In this document: piece after piece, positions 32,360 to 34,313 of the stretch
How positions within the stretch are numbered: position 1 is the first letter of the stretch
Layout: each line of letters opens with the position of its first letter
Assembly (NCBI GenBank): GCA_043821115.1
Contig: JBDRDD010000027.1
Location: forward strand, 1 to 34,313
Direction of reading: 5' to 3'
Origin: JBDRDD01 sp043821115
GTDB taxonomy: Bacteria; CAYTYR01; UBA6262; DAOVJB01
DNA: 34,313 nt
Made by a program: the position numbers and the translations under genes
The notes under the pieces: generated by a model
What the model was told of the DNA's origin: nothing
Seen by the model: the letters and a program-made list of their open reading frames with translations, nothing else
Databases searched by the model: none

Positions 32360-34077
32360 AGAGGATAGTTTTAATAGGAAATCCTAATGTAGGTAAAAGT
32401 GTGGTTTTTTCCAGGCTGACCGGAACTCATGTTATATCCTCAAATTATCCTGGCACAACGGTGGAGTTCACAGAGGGATTTGCAAAAATAGCAGATGAGC
32501 AGGCTATCATTATTGATTCTCCGGGTGCATACAGCATGAATCCTACTTGCAGGGCGGAGGAGGTGGTAATAGAGATATTAAAAGATGCCGACCTTGTAAT
32601 TAATGTTATCGATTCCACTAATCTTGAGAGAAATCTCTATCTTACGCTGCAGATTCTGCAGACTGACATGCCTGTTGTAGTTGCACTTAATATGTGGGAT
32701 GAAACAAAACACAAAGGTATAACCATAGATTTTGAAAAACTCGAAGAACTACTCCATGTTCCGGTTATTCCCGTAGTGGCAATAACAGGGCAGGGTATGA
32801 ATAATCTTGTCGAAAAAATTCCTGAGGCTGTATCTCCCAAGGTGAAAAGGAGTAAAAAGCCTGACCATTGGAAGGATATTGGTGCGATTATCGAGCAGGT
32901 TCAAATCCTGGAGCACAGGCATCATACTTTTTTGGAGAGAATGGAAGAACTCAGCATTCATCCGCTTACGGGGTTCCCAATAGCTGCGGCTGTAGTGCTT
33001 ATTGCTTTTAAGCTGATCCGTTTTATCGGTGAAGGTTTGATATCATATTTATTTGCGCCTTTTTTTGATCATCTCTATGCACCTGTTATTATGAAATTCA
33101 GTGAACTACTGGGTTCAAAAGGTATCCTTCACGATATCTTGATAGGAAAATTTATCGACGGGTCAATAGATTTTGTGCAGTCGTTCGGGGTACTGACTAC
33201 GGGGTTGTTCGTGCCTATTGCCATGGTTCTGCCGTATGTGTTTTCGTTTTTTCTTGTATTGAGTTTTCTGGAAGATATCGGGTATTTGCCGCGTCTTGCG
33301 ATACTGGTGGATAACCTGATGCATCGTATAGGATTGCACGGCTATGCTATTATTCCAATGATACTTGGGCTCGGGTGCAATGTGCCTGGCATAATGGCTA
33401 CGAGGATACTGGAAAGCAAAAGGGAAAAGTTTATAGCGATAACACTTTTGTCAATAGGTGTCCCCTGTGCCGCACTTCAGGCTATGGTTTTCGGCCTTGT
33501 TGGAAAGCAGGGAGGGCAATATGTTGCCATGGTTTTCGGTACTCTTTTTATCGTTTGGTTGCTACTTGGATATATAATGAACAAACTAGTTAAGGGTTTT
33601 AGTCCTCCTCTTTTGATAGAGGTTCCCCCGTATCGATTGCCTCTGTGGAATGTCTGTCTTAAAAAGTTCAGGATGAGACTTTTTTATTTTCTGAAGGAAG
33701 CCATCCCGATAGTTCTTGCGGGTGTTTTTGTTGTTAATATACTCTACACCTTAAGGATATTTGACTTTTTGGCAGATATCGCAGCACCTGTAATTACGGG
33801 GCTTTTGGGCTTACCTAAAGAGGTGGTAGTAGCTATAGTTATAGGTTTCCTGCGCAAGGATGTTGCTGTAGGAATGCTTGCGCCTTTTAATCTCACAGCG
33901 CAGCAACTGGTAGTGAGCAGTACGGTTCTTGCCATGTTCTTTCCATGCATAGCAACGTTTATGATAGTCATAAAGGAACTCGGAGTAAAGGATGCAGTTA
34001 AATCTATTTTGATCATGATTTTTGTTTCACTTTTTGTTGGAAGCGTTTTGAATTTTATTTTTAAGCTCGCTGGGTAA
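32356..34077 (+). CDS. feoB: Ferrous iron transport protein FeoB
   Basis: FeoB imports Fe(II) across the inner membrane. An N-terminal G domain shows G1 GNPNVGKS (8-15), G2 in YPGTT, G3 DSPG (54-57) and G4 NMWD (112-115). A short helical spacer (about 165-210) leads to about eight membrane helices, with LPYVFSFFLVLSFLEDIGYLPRL and LGLGCNVPGIMATRILES as the gate motifs. The 573-residue chain is shorter than many bacterial FeoB proteins (often 650-770); the C-terminal soluble region is missing but no core motif is lost. The GTG start at 32356 overlaps the feoA stop. Confidence 0.94.
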   Translation: MKRIVLIGNPNVGKSVVFSRLTGTHVISSNYPGTTVEFTEGFAKIADEQAIIIDSPGAYSMNPTCRAEEVVIEILKDADLVINVIDSTNLERNLYLTLQILQTDMPVVVALNMWDETKHKGITIDFEKLEELLHVPVIPVVAITGQGMNNLVEKIPEAVSPKVKRSKKPDHWKDIGAIIEQVQILEHRHHTFLERMEELSIHPLTGFPIAAAVVLIAFKLIRFIGEGLISYLFAPFFDHLYAPVIMKFSELLGSKGILHDILIGKFIDGSIDFVQSFGVLTTGLFVPIAMVLPYVFSFFLVLSFLEDIGYLPRLAILVDNLMHRIGLHGYAIIPMILGLGCNVPGIMATRILESKREKFIAITLLSIGVPCAALQAMVFGLVGKQGGQYVAMVFGTLFIVWLLLGYIMNKLVKGFSPPLLIEVPPYRLPLWNVCLKKFRMRLFYFLKEAIPIVLAGVFVVNILYTLRIFDFLADIAAPVITGLLGLPKEVVVAIVIGFLRKDVAVGMLAPFNLTAQQLVVSSTVLAMFFPCIATFMIVIKELGVKDAVKSILIMIFVSLFVGSVLNFIFKLAG

Positions 34078-34154
34078 TATTCAACAAGATTTCATATTTT
34101 TTCATTTTTCTCGACTGTAAACAGGATAAAAAATAAATAAAAGCAAAAAAAATC

Positions 34155-34183
34155 TTGACAATTTTTTCATATTTAGATATATT
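34155..34183 (+). promoter_or_regulatory. Sigma70-type promoter downstream of feoB
   Basis: TTGACA at 34155-34160, 17 bases, and TATATT at 34178-34183 form a near-consensus promoter. It starts a transcription unit running past the window end. The preceding 34078-34154 is AT-rich and shows no clear terminator hairpin. Confidence 0.7.
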
Positions 34184-34189
34184 ACTTGC

Positions 34190-34289
34190 TCGTAGGGTAG
34201 CTAACCGGTTTGTTCAATCATCCATACTAGTTAAGGTGGGGGGACAGGCTGGGGCTGCTAATAGATACCTGGAACAGGGGCAATGAAGT
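34190..34289 (+). other. G-rich leader of about 100 nt with competing CAGG/CCTG pairings
   Basis: Between the promoter and the first plausible start is a roughly 100-nt leader, much richer in G than the flanking sequence. CCTG at 34268-34271 can pair with CAGG at 34275-34278, which overlaps the AGGGG ribosome binding site, or with CAGG at 34245-34248. A palindrome AACCGGTT lies at 34203-34210. It may be a regulatory RNA element, but the stems are short and I do not recognise a riboswitch class. Confidence 0.3.
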
Positions 34290-34313
34290 ATGAGAGCTTT
34301 AGGTAAGCTATCA
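34290..34313 (+). CDS. Start of an unidentified gene (partial, runs off window)
   Basis: ATG at 34290 opens a frame to the last base (MRALGKLS). AGGGG at 34276-34280 lies nine bases upstream, a good ribosome binding site, and a promoter lies 107 bases upstream. An ATG at 34283 in another frame stops after seven codons. Only eight codons are visible, so the product cannot be named. Confidence 0.4.

Noticed and set aside
34190..34289. NiCo (czcD-type) riboswitch, SRP RNA or tmRNA start
   Set aside because: Fragments such as GGGACAGGCTGGGGCTGC recall pieces of known RNAs, but the order and conserved cores do not match what I remember of these families.
1..34313. CRISPR array, insertion sequence, integrase or phage genes
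   Set aside because: No regularly spaced direct repeats, transposase or integrase motifs were seen; the genes form a continuous co-directional set.

Overview
The window is a dense, all-plus-strand stretch of bacterial chromosome of moderate GC. Genes abut or overlap by a few bases almost throughout, and there is no insertion sequence, phage gene or CRISPR array. The gene content points to an anaerobic, H2-metabolising bacterium: an Mrp-linked group 4 [NiFe] hydrogenase, its maturation set, and ferrous iron uptake under a Fur-family regulator. Style and content fit an uncultivated lineage such as Omnitrophota, Elusimicrobiota or a relative, but the sequence alone does not fix the phylum.

Region 1 (1-12913) is housekeeping. 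It holds the tail of an unidentified protein, argB-argD (arginine/ornithine), tig-clpP-lon (nascent-chain folding and proteolysis; the frequent clpX partner is absent), and a serine-biosynthesis group (DUF1015 protein, class V aminotransferase, serA). An ABC exporter (ATPase and permease) follows with a membrane-anchored TPR protein carrying a His/Cys-rich segment. Region 2 (12978-13926) has four tRNA genes (Lys, Glu, Val, Asp), cutA and a small NifU-C/Nfu-type protein.

Region 3 (about 13967-30553) is the centrepiece: one apparent operon of 23 genes behind a sigma70-like promoter. It opens with homologues of the beta and gamma subunits of soluble sulfhydrogenase (a FAD/[2Fe-2S] NAD(P)H module and an Fe-S protein) and a four-cluster ferredoxin-like subunit. 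Next come the membrane arm (NuoH-like), small subunit (NuoB-like), NuoC-like and the true [NiFe] large subunit (NuoD-like, both CxxC motifs present). A complete Mrp cation/proton antiporter set follows in canonical A-B-C-D-E-F-G order with mrpA split in two, and then a HycF/NuoI-like ferredoxin. The maturation genes are hycI, a HypA lacking its zinc ribbon, a HypF reduced to its Kae1-like domain, hypC, hypD and hypE, then a NicO/UreH-like membrane protein with a His-rich loop. The simplest reading is an ion-pumping hydrogenase that exchanges electrons with NAD(P)H, ferredoxin or both, made with a reduced maturation kit.

Region 4 (30563-34313) has an aldo/keto reductase, a Fur-family regulator with a full-consensus promoter, and feoA-feoB. 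The same inverted repeat (TTGAGA-N5-TCTCAA type) lies in front of both fur and feoA, which suggests autoregulation and iron control of feoAB. The window ends in a new promoter, a roughly 100-nt G-rich leader and the first codons of an unidentified gene.
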